9,620 bases of DNA from JAGOSA01 sp043718505 (GCA_043718505.1 JAYSVN010000050.1:1-9620), one strand, 5' to 3'; counted from the stretch's first letter, positions 1 to 5,609 are shown. Numbers and translations are program-made. Notes: generated by a model not told the origin, from the letters alone.

Positions 1-208
1 CTGATTCACCCGGTTCCAAAGCCCAAAGTCCTCCAACACAGACCGCATTGTTGTAATGCTGCTGACTATCAACTGTTAAATCAATTGCACCAGCAGTAAA
101 TGTATTGCCGGTTGATGTTTCTGTATCACTAAAGAATGCACCAGTTGCAGTGGCTATGACAGCTCCGGCGAAAATGATGATTCCTAAACTAAAAAGAATT
201 CGTTTCAT
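1..208 (-). CDS. Secreted TasA/camelysin-type protein with SipW-like signal peptide (N-terminal part, cut by the window edge)
   Basis: The first 69 residues are present, starting at the ATG read from 208 on the minus strand; the rest lies outside the window. A short basic N-terminus (MKR) is followed by a hydrophobic helix at about residues 5-24. Then comes the motif AFFSDTETSTGNTFTAGAID, which closely matches the mature N-terminus of TasA/camelysin (peptidase M73-like) proteins that carry SipW-type signal peptides. Family members are exported, cleaved by a SipW-like signal peptidase and often form surface fibres; whether this one does is inference. No SipW-like peptidase is visible here. The upstream sequence is A/T-rich with no Shine-Dalgarno. 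It is transcribed divergently from the DUF5666-like secreted protein across a 466-base spacer. Family assignment is fairly sure; exact role is unknown because most of the protein is missing. Confidence 0.82.
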   Translation of the reverse strand, partial: MKRILFSLGIIIFAGAVIATATGAFFSDTETSTGNTFTAGAIDLTVDSQQHYNNAVCVGGLWALEPGES

Positions 209-438
209 ATTTTTAAATTTTTTCTATTACTAATTATTTTAATAAACTAATAAAGCTAAAGAACGGTATTTAATTTTTCCGAACTACTCGACCTGGTAGT
301 ACTAACAGATGAAGTTTACCTAAAGTTTTTATCAAGGAATTTTCAAATGAATCGTTTTTGGTGGATATTGAGTTAATATGCTGTGTATATACTGTTGATA
401 ATTATTTTGAAAAAAATTTGATGTAGTTGTTTGACGCA

Positions 439-468
439 TTGTCAAAATTGTCCTGGTGTTGATATTAT
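439..468 (+). promoter_or_regulatory. Weak candidate promoter for the DUF5666-like gene
   Basis: TTGTCA (439-444) and TATTAT (463-468) are separated by 18 bases. The -35 hexamer and spacer length match those proposed for dnaE in this window. It would give a leader of about 200 bases that includes the 571-601 hairpin. A TATATA just upstream of the ATG at 675 is an alternative -10. Low certainty in this A/T-rich DNA. Confidence 0.25.
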
Positions 469-570
469 AAAATAAAAGTTTTTGGCCAGTGAAAAATATT
501 TTACATTCGAAAAAATATTTGACAGAAAGAGTGCCTGTGTGGGCAAACATTGATTTTCACAAGAACACAC

Positions 571-601
571 CAATGGCTAATTTCAATGTCACTAGCCATT
601 G
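571..601. repeat. 9-bp inverted repeat (hairpin or operator candidate)
   Basis: CAATGGCTA (571-579) is perfectly complementary to TAGCCATTG (593-601), with a 13-base gap. No T-run follows on either strand, so it is not an intrinsic terminator. It lies about 75 bases before the DUF5666-like start, so it could be an operator or a 5' leader hairpin. The same 9-mer recurs at 8577-8585 inside another promoter. Confidence 0.5.
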
Positions 602-674
602 CCTGATTCGTCATCTATAGAGTACAGTTATGTACGTATTTATTAGCTTTTATCAACTTATTATATATACACAT

Positions 675-1640
675 ATGGCATATAAAAAAATCTTTGTCGG
701 AGTTCTTGCACTTTCAGTAATAACATCAGCTGCCCTTTTTGGTAGCTCTGCAATCGTTAAAGCTGAAAATGAAAATCATGGTAATAATAACGAAAATCGT
801 GGTTCTGAAGTAAATGACTCTCGCAAGCATGAAAAGGAAGCCAAACTCGTTGGTTCAACGCTTGAAGTTCATATTACTAATAACGGCAATGTTCTTGTTC
901 GTGGCGCCAAGGTAACTGCTGTTTCAGGCAATACTGTTACAGCTACAACTATGTGGGGTTCAGCTAATATTACATGGGCAGTAAATACTGACGGTAATAC
1001 TAAACTCCTCCGCAAATATGGTGGTGCTTCAGTTTTGTCAGAAATCGCAGTTGGTGACTTTGTCAGCTTCCAGGGCAGTCTTATTACTGGTACAGCTACA
1101 CCGATGACTGTTCTTGCTAAGACCCTCAAAAATTGGTCTATTCAGAAAAAGAACGCTACGTTTGAAGGTATCGTCGGAACAAAGACCGGAACAAGTTTTG
1201 TTCTCATGACAAATAATCAGGGCAACATAACTGTAAATACAAGTGCTACAACTCAGATTAAAAAGAGTGATGATAGCACCGGTGTTTTCGCTGATATTCC
1301 AAATAGCTCAAAAGTTGTTGCTACCGGTCTCTACAATAACCTAACCAAGACCCTCGAGGCCTCTATGGTCAAAGTTAAGCAAGTGGCTCCAGCGAGCGCT
1401 GTTACGAAAGAAGGGACAATCAAAACTGCTCCTGGTACAACTGCTCCAACGACACTTGTCATGACTTCTGGTGGTACAGACTATACAGTTCGTATCGTAA
1501 CTGGCACATCAATCTTGACTAATAACTGGCTCACCGCATCACTCACAAACTTTACAGTCAACAATTCAATCCGCGTTTATGGCACAGTCAATGCAGACAA
1601 TACTATCGATGCAACTGTAGTTCGTAACACAAATCTCTAA
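675..1640 (+). CDS. Secreted protein with three DUF5666-like beta domains
   Basis: A 321-residue exported protein. I choose the ATG at 675 over the in-frame ATG at 630 because it gives a clean signal peptide: MAYKKI, a hydrophobic core of about 20 residues, and a likely cleavage site around VKAEN. After a polar Asn/Glu/Lys-rich linker come three similar beta-rich segments. These are roughly residues 58-130 (from VRGAKVTAVSGNTVTA), 145-225 (from FEGIVGTKTGTSFVL) and 245-318 (from KEGTIKTAPGTTAPT). Each follows the DUF5666 pattern: G-x-V near the start, a hydrophobic strand, a T-x-I/L strand, then a G-x-x-V-x-x-x-G-like strand. DUF5666 has no established function; binding or structural roles at the cell surface are guesses. 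The stop codon lies inside the long inverted repeat 1637-1765. Secretion is well supported; domain naming is moderately sure. Confidence 0.8.
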   Translation: MAYKKIFVGVLALSVITSAALFGSSAIVKAENENHGNNNENRGSEVNDSRKHEKEAKLVGSTLEVHITNNGNVLVRGAKVTAVSGNTVTATTMWGSANITWAVNTDGNTKLLRKYGGASVLSEIAVGDFVSFQGSLITGTATPMTVLAKTLKNWSIQKKNATFEGIVGTKTGTSFVLMTNNQGNITVNTSATTQIKKSDDSTGVFADIPNSSKVVATGLYNNLTKTLEASMVKVKQVAPASAVTKEGTIKTAPGTTAPTTLVMTSGGTDYTVRIVTGTSILTNNWLTASLTNFTVNNSIRVYGTVNADNTIDATVVRNTNL

Positions 1641-1765
1641 TTACATAATATAAAAAAACACCTTCCTCGAGACACGAAAATTTCTTGGTAGAAATTTTCT
1701 CCTTTCGGCGCCAGTCGCGCCTCCAGAGGCCTCTCGATAGGTGTTTTTTTATATTATGTAATTAG
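1637..1765. terminator. Very long inverted repeat acting as a bidirectional terminator
   Basis: Positions 1637-1662 pair perfectly with 1740-1765 (26 bp). After a small internal loop, TCGAGA (1667-1672) pairs with TCTCGA (1732-1737). Inside are a 9-bp hairpin (1676-1684 with 1691-1699) and a GGCGC/GCGCC hairpin (1707-1711 with 1717-1721), so the region can fold as a multi-branched cruciform. In each direction the GGTG arm end is followed by seven Ts (1744-1750 plus; 1658-1652 minus), as in an intrinsic terminator. The TAA stops of the two convergent genes (1638-1640 and 1762-1764) lie in the arms and pair with each other. Ordinary terminators are much shorter, so another origin, such as a small palindromic element, is possible. 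Confidence 0.85.
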
Positions 1766-2265
1766 TTAGATGTATAAGTGATGACAATTTTGTCTTTGTC
1801 CATAAGTACTAGATTTTCAAATGCATCGTTCACCTCTCCGTTTACTGTCATAGTAATCTGGGCAGAGCCGGAAACTGTTTTATCCATAATCTGTGTCTTG
1901 GAAAATGGTTTGTCCCAGACTGTGAAAAAGTCACCGAGTGTAAAGTCTCTTTTGACCGGAGATTCTACGTGAAGAATACCATCAGCAGTATGCGTATGAA
2001 GCGGGTTCATACAGCCACTAACGACACCGACATTAACAGGAATTACCTGGTCAACACCATCAAAGACAATTTTGAGCTCCGGATGAATGTGGAATTGTGT
2101 GGCCATATCTGTAGTACAAGTGAGGGCAATTTCCTTAGTTGAGGCATTCGTCAAAAAGTCTTTCTTAGATGCTTCCTTATAGAACATAAACCAAAGAAGG
2201 CCGCCGAAAACAACGACAACAATAATACCAAACCAGAAACCGAAACCGGGCCTAAATGTATTCAT
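1762..2265 (-). CDS. Membrane-anchored His/Cys-rich extracytoplasmic protein, uncharacterised
   Basis: 167 residues. A single N-terminal membrane helix (about residues 10-28) is preceded by few charges and followed by a soluble domain that is probably outside the membrane. The domain has a striking pattern: C50, H59-I-H61-P, then GCMNPLHTH (C85, H90, H92), ILHVES (H99) and FTLGDFF (108-114). I recall the same HIHP...PLHTH...IHVES...FTLGDFF pattern in uncharacterised proteins of Parcubacteria and some Thaumarchaeota, but I know of no assigned function. The five His and two Cys suggest a metal site and/or a disulfide; this is inference. A TATACT hexamer lies 9 bases before the ATG, suggesting a very short leader. 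It converges on the DUF5666-like gene and shares the long terminator. Confidence 0.78.
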   Translation of the reverse strand: MNTFRPGFGFWFGIIVVVVFGGLLWFMFYKEASKKDFLTNASTKEIALTCTTDMATQFHIHPELKIVFDGVDQVIPVNVGVVSGCMNPLHTHTADGILHVESPVKRDFTLGDFFTVWDKPFSKTQIMDKTVSGSAQITMTVNGEVNDAFENLVLMDKDKIVITYTSN

Positions 2266-2274
2266 AACGGGAAC

Positions 2275-2282
2275 AGTATACT
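2275..2282. promoter_or_regulatory. Palindromic AGTATACT, possible -10 element(s)
   Basis: This perfect palindrome offers a TATACT -10 hexamer on both strands in the 46-base divergent spacer. On the minus strand it sits 9 bases before the ATG of the His/Cys protein, the same spacing as the dnaE -10. On the plus strand it is about 30 bases before the GTG of the BrkB-like gene. No good -35 is visible on either side. Confidence 0.35.
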
Positions 2283-2311
2283 ACCAAATTAAAAAATGGC
2301 ATACTTGTATA

Positions 2312-3196
2312 GTGAAACCTTTTATTGCAACTATTAAAGAGACTTTTGCACATTGGAAAAACCAAAACCCGGCTCGAATGAGTGCATCACTATCCTATTT
2401 TGCGATTTTTTCAATGGCGCCTTTCTTTATTTTAATGGTCAGCTTTGTCGGTATTTTTCTCAGTGCTGACGTTGCCGGGGATAGTTTTTTATCGCAGACT
2501 TCAAGTATCATCGGCTCTGATGTGATGAACTACCTGAGTGAAATTACCAGCAACGACAGCAGCAGTACTGATGAGCAACATGTCGGTATCGTAACCGGGA
2601 TTATCGGCTTTATCATTTTGCTTTACGGTGTTACTAGGGTTTTTAAGGAACTCAGCTATTCGATGGATAAAATCTGGAGCACTGAGCCTGACAAAAAACC
2701 GAAGCGAATGACAACAATTAAGCAAATTCTGGTCGCAGTCAAAAAACACATACCTATTCTTTTACTTATTATCATCCTGGCGCTCCTTTTTATCGTTTCA
2801 ATTATTTCGAGCTTCAGTCTGCAGATTTTCAACGACTACTTACAAAGCTTCTTTCCAAATACCTTCGGCCTCATTCAGCTGCTTGAGCCAATGGTTTCAT
2901 TTATTTTCGTAGCACTCTTTTTTGGAGTTATCTACCGGGTTTTACCCAAAACAAAACTACCGCTTACTGAAATTGCTTTTGGCGCATCAGTAACAGCGGT
3001 AGTTTTTCTCATTGGCGAACTTATTGTCAGCTTCTATATGGGCAACTTTCTCGACAGGTCCGCTTTTGGTGCAGCCGGATCACTCATCAGTATTATGATC
3101 TGGGTTTATATCTCGGCTCAGATATTTTTCTTTGGTGCGTCATTTACCTTTATCTATTCGAAACGATACGGTTACCTTAAAAAGAAATTTGCTTAG
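2312..3196 (+). CDS. YihY/BrkB-family integral membrane protein
   Basis: 294 residues, GTG start. The layout fits the YihY/virulence factor BrkB family. A short cytoplasmic start contains the conserved segment ARMSASLSYFAIFSMAPFF (21-39), the counterpart of the family's AAALAYYTLLSLVP-like motif. About six membrane segments follow, near 27-52, 90-112, 146-173, 190-211, 223-244 and 253-283. The hallmark C-terminal motif is present as AFGAAGSLISIMIWVYISAQ (251-270), then FFFGASFTF. The family was once mislabelled ribonuclease BN; its function is unsettled, with transport or envelope roles proposed. Length is typical. The gene is convergent with the cupredoxin gene, only 6 bases separating the stop codons, and no hairpin lies between. 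No Shine-Dalgarno precedes the GTG, but the conserved N-terminal motif supports this start. Confidence 0.93.
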   Translation: MKPFIATIKETFAHWKNQNPARMSASLSYFAIFSMAPFFILMVSFVGIFLSADVAGDSFLSQTSSIIGSDVMNYLSEITSNDSSSTDEQHVGIVTGIIGFIILLYGVTRVFKELSYSMDKIWSTEPDKKPKRMTTIKQILVAVKKHIPILLLIIILALLFIVSIISSFSLQIFNDYLQSFFPNTFGLIQLLEPMVSFIFVALFFGVIYRVLPKTKLPLTEIAFGASVTAVVFLIGELIVSFYMGNFLDRSAFGAAGSLISIMIWVYISAQIFFFGASFTFIYSKRYGYLKKKFA

Positions 3197-3202
3197 ATTT
3201 TT

Positions 3203-3739
3203 TTACTTAACTGTAAGCGTTCCTTTCATGCCCATTGCTCGGTGATTGCCGATAGTACAGTAGTACTCAAATGTACCGGTTTTATCAGCTTTAAATTCAA
3301 TAGTATCTTCACCTGGTGCCGTCAGGATTTTTGTTTTTATATCGTATCCATCAACCTTAAGATCATGATTGCCTTGTGTGTTTTTGAGTGTAATCCTCAC
3401 TGTGTCGCCCTTATTAACTGTCATCGTTGCAGGCGCAAATTTATAGTTGGTTGAATCAACTGTAAATGACCGCGTTTGTGACTTTATGCTGACATCGACA
3501 GATGCATCACCACCAACTAGGCTGCTGTCTGGATTATTTGTATTAGTATTAGTATTTGTACTTGTACTTGTATTTGTATTTGTATTTGTATTTGTATCGC
3601 TTGGAGTTTGAGGGTTTTGGTCGATTGATGTTGGCATCGTCATATCATCCATTGGCGCTGCGTCTTTATTTTTTAGCAAAAGCCACGCACCGATAGCAAT
3701 GACAAGAATAATGATAATCGTTGTTGCGGTTTTATTCAT
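3203..3739 (-). CDS. Membrane-anchored cupredoxin (type I copper protein)
   Basis: 178 residues: an N-terminal membrane anchor or uncleaved signal (about 5-22), a Thr/Asn/Ser-rich spacer (about 46-70) and a C-terminal cupredoxin domain (about 88-178). The copper ligands can be read directly: H125 (in GNHDLKV), C161 (in EYYCTIGNH), H166 and M171 (in HRAMGMKG), in the usual C-x4-H-x4-M arrangement. The segment FAPATMTVNKGDTVRITLKN (101-120) is the typical early beta-strand pair. Such proteins carry electrons or bind copper outside the cytoplasmic membrane; the redox partner is not visible here, and no oxidase genes are nearby. The spacer is encoded by a hexanucleotide repeat. An upstream TATAAT (3777-3772, minus) gives a leader of about 26 bases without a Shine-Dalgarno. 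Confidence 0.92.
   Translation of the reverse strand: MNKTATTIIIILVIAIGAWLLLKNKDAAPMDDMTMPTSIDQNPQTPSDTNTNTNTNTSTSTNTNTNTNNPDSSLVGGDASVDVSIKSQTRSFTVDSTNYKFAPATMTVNKGDTVRITLKNTQGNHDLKVDGYDIKTKILTAPGEDTIEFKADKTGTFEYYCTIGNHRAMGMKGTLTVK
3537..3597. repeat. Hexanucleotide tandem repeat encoding a Thr-Asn linker
   Basis: About ten copies of a 6-base unit (TATTTG with variants TATTAG and TACTTG) encode alternating Thr-Asn/Ser residues in the cupredoxin spacer. Unit length is a multiple of three, so copy-number change would lengthen or shorten the linker without shifting the frame. Confidence 0.85.
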
Positions 3740-3771
3740 AATAAAATTACTTAATTAACTGGTATGTGACT

Positions 3772-3777
3772 ATTATA
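3772..3777 (-). promoter_or_regulatory. -10 hexamer of the cupredoxin gene
   Basis: A perfect TATAAT is read on the minus strand, 32 bases before the ATG at 3739. I see no convincing -35 hexamer at 16-18 bases, so this is only a partial promoter match. Confidence 0.4.
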
Positions 3778-3808
3778 CTGTACTTCATTTTTGAGTGCAC
3801 GTATAAAG

Positions 3809-3832
3809 AAAAAAACCTGCGTTGCAGGTTTT
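3809..3832 (-). terminator. Intrinsic terminator of the Cys-rich orphan gene
   Basis: A 9-bp stem (AAAACCTGC 3812-3820 with GCAGGTTTT 3824-3832) closes a 3-base loop. On the minus strand it is followed by a run of seven Ts (3815-3809). It sits 11 bases past the stop of the 3843-4295 gene and before the cupredoxin promoter, separating the two units. Confidence 0.85.
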
Positions 3833-3842
3833 AATTTGTTGT

Positions 3843-4295
3843 TTAGTTTGGCAAATGCCCATTAAGAGCTTGATTCTTGACTTCCTCGATGATCATATCA
3901 ATGAAAGGAAGGAACAGATTCAAAAAAGATTGCGAATTGTGGATGCATTGAGCATCACAAAACTTTTTGTGCATTTTAATACCGTACTCCTTAATTGAGG
4001 ACAATGTGTGAGGACACGGAACTTCTTTGTAATCTTCGAGTAGTGTTGAAATGCCATACTCTTTTTTTCTGTTACTTTCTTCTTCACTTCTCTGAGCCTC
4101 TGGGATTAAAGAGAGGCTTTTTTTGGTGATGAAGAATAAACATCGTGTAATGTAATCAAATAATTCAGGCTGATTACATTGGGCGCAGTAACTGTCTGCT
4201 TTTTGAACTATGTCTTTATAGCTTTTATACTTCAGACTAGTTGAAAAGTTACTGACTTGTGTTTTTTGCGGTGAAAATTCACCTACTTGTGCCAT
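3843..4295 (-). CDS. Orphan Cys-rich protein of 150 residues
   Basis: I do not recognise a family. The protein is soluble, with no signal peptide or membrane helix. It has two paired-cysteine motifs, YCAQCNQPE (C37, C40) and FCDAQCIHN (C113, C117, H119), plus C52 and CPH (C94, H96). These could form one or two metal sites in the cytoplasm; that is inference. The C-terminal third (about 122-142) is a hydrophobic, probably helical stretch. The gene is well delimited: a strong promoter (4349-4376), an A-rich leader without Shine-Dalgarno (elements like those of the 6675-7370 gene, both ending ACTATGGCA) and an intrinsic terminator. This makes it very likely to be real. It is a single-gene unit. 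Confidence 0.75.
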   Translation of the reverse strand: MAQVGEFSPQKTQVSNFSTSLKYKSYKDIVQKADSYCAQCNQPELFDYITRCLFFITKKSLSLIPEAQRSEEESNRKKEYGISTLLEDYKEVPCPHTLSSIKEYGIKMHKKFCDAQCIHNSQSFLNLFLPFIDMIIEEVKNQALNGHLPN

Positions 4296-4348
4296 AGTCG
4301 TTTTCTTTTGTTAAAGGTTCAGTTTAGTGGTGTGCGTATTCGCTGATC

Positions 4349-4376
4349 ATTATACCAGTAAAACGCTATTTATCAA
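4349..4376 (-). promoter_or_regulatory. Strong promoter of the Cys-rich orphan gene
   Basis: Reading the minus strand, TTGATA (4376-4371) is separated by 16 bases from TATAAT (4354-4349), with an extended TGG before the -10. The start codon at 4295 leaves a leader of about 48 bases. The promoter lies just past the stop codon of the SET gene. Confidence 0.8.
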
Positions 4377-4393
4377 TACACATATCTAGACAT

Positions 4394-4840
4394 TTATTTA
4401 GCCTTATTTTTAGGCCTTTTAGTGAGTTTTCCACTTGTAGGTCTTTTCACTGCAGCTATTACTGAATGCTTCGGACAATGGCAACCTTTGGGCTTTATAT
4501 ATTCATCAAAATATTCTTTACCGTAGTCGTAGTTAAGCTCATCTCCGGGTACAATTTTTTTGAGGGCATATACAAAAACCCGCCTTTCATCTTCATCGAT
4601 TTCAGTTTCACAATTCGGTACACAGGAATGGTTGACATAGCGGGCAATATTTTTGCGTGATTTGCCGTCAATCGTGTATTTTTTATCAATTTCAAAAAGG
4701 TACCGGCCGCCGCGACGGTCAGCTTCTTCGACGGTAATGATCTCGCCGATATATTCAATTATCATATCCCCTTTTTTCCAGGCAGACGTACTGAAGAGTC
4801 CGAGTCCGTTGATGCCGCGTTTAACTTTGAATTTTTGCAT
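4394..4840 (-). CDS. SET-domain protein-lysine methyltransferase
   Basis: 148 residues from the ATG at 4840; a TTG two codons earlier is possible but less likely. It is essentially a lone SET domain that would transfer methyl groups from S-adenosylmethionine to lysine side chains. Visible motifs are NGLGLFS (11-17, cofactor-binding G-x-G), EYIGE (29-33), RYLFEID (46-52), NHSCVPNCE (70-78) and GDELNYDYG (99-107, containing the catalytic-type tyrosine). A compact post-SET-like GCHCPKH (119-125) follows. C77 with C120, C122 and H125 could form the zinc site normally built from three post-SET cysteines. The tail is very basic (KRPTSGKLTKRPKNKAK). Its substrate is unknown; bacterial SET proteins have been reported to modify ribosomal or nucleoid proteins. 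A TATCCT -10 lies 7 bases before the ATG, so the mRNA may be leaderless. It is divergent from the transglutaminase-like gene. Confidence 0.93.
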   Translation of the reverse strand: MQKFKVKRGINGLGLFSTSAWKKGDMIIEYIGEIITVEEADRRGGRYLFEIDKKYTIDGKSRKNIARYVNHSCVPNCETEIDEDERRVFVYALKKIVPGDELNYDYGKEYFDEYIKPKGCHCPKHSVIAAVKRPTSGKLTKRPKNKAK

Positions 4841-4847
4841 ACGCAAA

Positions 4848-4875
4848 AGGATACCACAATTTCGCCGGACAACAA
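4848..4875 (-). promoter_or_regulatory. Candidate promoter of the SET gene (leaderless)
   Basis: On the minus strand, TTGTTG (4875-4870), a 16-base spacer ending in TGG, then TATCCT (4853-4848). The predicted transcription start falls at about 4841, one base from the ATG at 4840, and no Shine-Dalgarno exists. The extended TGn -10 offsets a weak -35. Confidence 0.55.
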
Positions 4876-4901
4876 ATAAAATAAAGGATTAAAAAAAGAA
4901 A

Positions 4902-4931
4902 TTGAAACAAATTTCATTTTTCCTTTATAAT
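4902..4931 (+). promoter_or_regulatory. Promoter of the transglutaminase-like gene (leaderless)
   Basis: TTGAAA (4902-4907), an 18-base spacer and a perfect TATAAT (4926-4931). Only six bases separate the -10 from the ATG at 4938, placing the expected transcription start on the A of the start codon. This also argues against the in-frame TTG at 4902, which is the -35 itself. Confidence 0.8.
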
Positions 4932-4937
4932 CTCTTT

Positions 4938-5546
4938 ATGCAGGCTTTTCCCAAACATCTCCTCACTCCGGTCGAGAAACGGCTTTTTGAAAAGCTGGAT
5001 ACACCGGCTAAAATTCAAAGTTACCTCAATAGCCTGCCGCATAACCATTCCGATACCGTACAGTCCATCCGTCGATCGATTAAAGCCAAAAATGTTCATT
5101 GTTTTGAGGGCGCGCTCCTGGCTGCGGCAATACTCTGGTTCCATGGCAAAACCCCCCTCTTGCTTGATCTCAAAACTACAAAATACGATGATGACCATGT
5201 TGTTACACTTTTTAAGAGTAACGGTCTTTGGGGCACAATTTCTTCTACACATCACGCTGTCTTGCGTTACCGGGATCCCATATACAAAAACCTGCGCGAG
5301 GTAGCCCTATCATATTTTCATGAATATTTTCTCAATTCCGGAGAAAAAACGTTGCGTGAATATTCTAAAAAACCTTTCTCGCTTCTATCCTACGGCCATA
5401 GCTGGCTTTTTGATGATGAAGAATTATATGAAATCGGTGCAGATCTAGACGATGCTCCCCATGAGAAAATAATGCCGGCTAAAGTAATTAGAAATCTTCG
5501 CAGAGCAGATAAAATTGAAAGAGATGGAGCGAACCTGACAGAATAA
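4938..5546 (+). CDS. Transglutaminase-like cysteine protease/transferase fold protein
   Basis: 202 residues from the ATG at 4938, chosen because a good promoter occupies the bases just upstream. The core motif NVHCFEGALLAAAILWFHG (52-70) puts a cysteine (C55) at the start of a hydrophobic helix. It is followed by PLLLDL (73-78) and DDDHVVTLF (84-92) with a candidate catalytic histidine (H87), then GLWGTISSTHHAVLRYRDPI (96-115), where D113 or a nearby residue may complete a triad. This Cys-helix/His-strand order is that of the transglutaminase-like (papain-like) fold. I recall similar uncharacterised bacterial proteins with the same HCxEGA and DDDHV motifs, but know no substrate. No signal peptide is present, so it is probably cytoplasmic. 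The last 50 residues are charged and less conserved-looking. Confidence 0.72.
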   Translation: MQAFPKHLLTPVEKRLFEKLDTPAKIQSYLNSLPHNHSDTVQSIRRSIKAKNVHCFEGALLAAAILWFHGKTPLLLDLKTTKYDDDHVVTLFKSNGLWGTISSTHHAVLRYRDPIYKNLREVALSYFHEYFLNSGEKTLREYSKKPFSLLSYGHSWLFDDEELYEIGADLDDAPHEKIMPAKVIRNLRRADKIERDGANLTE

Positions 5547-5581
5547 AAATCTCACCAGATCATATTCAAAAATCAGGCAAT

Positions 5582-5609
5582 AAAAAAAGAGGACCGGTTG
5601 GTCCCCTTT
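5582..5609 (-). terminator. Intrinsic terminator on the minus strand in a gene-free spacer
   Basis: GGACC (5591-5595) pairs with GGTCC (5600-5604) around a GGTT loop. The stem extends past one mismatch by AAAG (5586-5589) with CTTT (5606-5609). On the minus strand seven Ts follow (5588-5582). No T-run follows on the plus strand, so it serves minus-strand transcription, although no minus-strand protein gene ends here. It is the predicted 3' end of the candidate sRNA. Confidence 0.75.

Larger units (their letters stand above)
209..674. other. Long divergent intergenic region
   Basis: This 466-base A/T-rich spacer separates two divergently transcribed genes for secreted proteins. It holds a perfect 9-bp inverted repeat (571-579 with 593-601), a smaller TTTGAC/GTCAAA inverted repeat (430-446) and one weak plus-strand promoter candidate. 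A 72-codon open frame on the minus strand (332-550) has no recognisable domain, signal peptide or ribosome binding site, and I do not call it a gene. No RNA gene was recognised. Confidence 0.6.

Noticed and set aside
280..310. ACTAC/GTAGT pair considered as an RNA or riboswitch hairpin
   Set aside because: Only five base pairs, no T-run and no match to a riboswitch core I know.
332..550. Open reading frame of 72 codons on the minus strand in the long spacer
   Set aside because: No recognisable domain, no clear promoter or initiation signal, and A/T-rich composition typical of spacer DNA. It is also antisense to the likely leader of the DUF5666-like gene.
630..674. Upstream start for the DUF5666-like protein
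   Set aside because: The 15 extra residues are aromatic/hydrophobic and would precede a complete signal peptide that begins MAYKK at 675.
1637..1765. Insertion sequence or transposon interpretation of the long inverted repeat
   Set aside because: No transposase and no clear target-site duplication outside the arms. Kept as an open possibility only for a non-autonomous palindromic element.
3537..3597. CRISPR-like or phase-variation repeat
   Set aside because: Units are six bases without spacers and lie inside a coding region in frame. Slippage would not switch the gene off.
4902..4937. TTG start for the transglutaminase-like protein
   Set aside because: That TTG is the -35 hexamer of the promoter, and transcription would begin near 4938.
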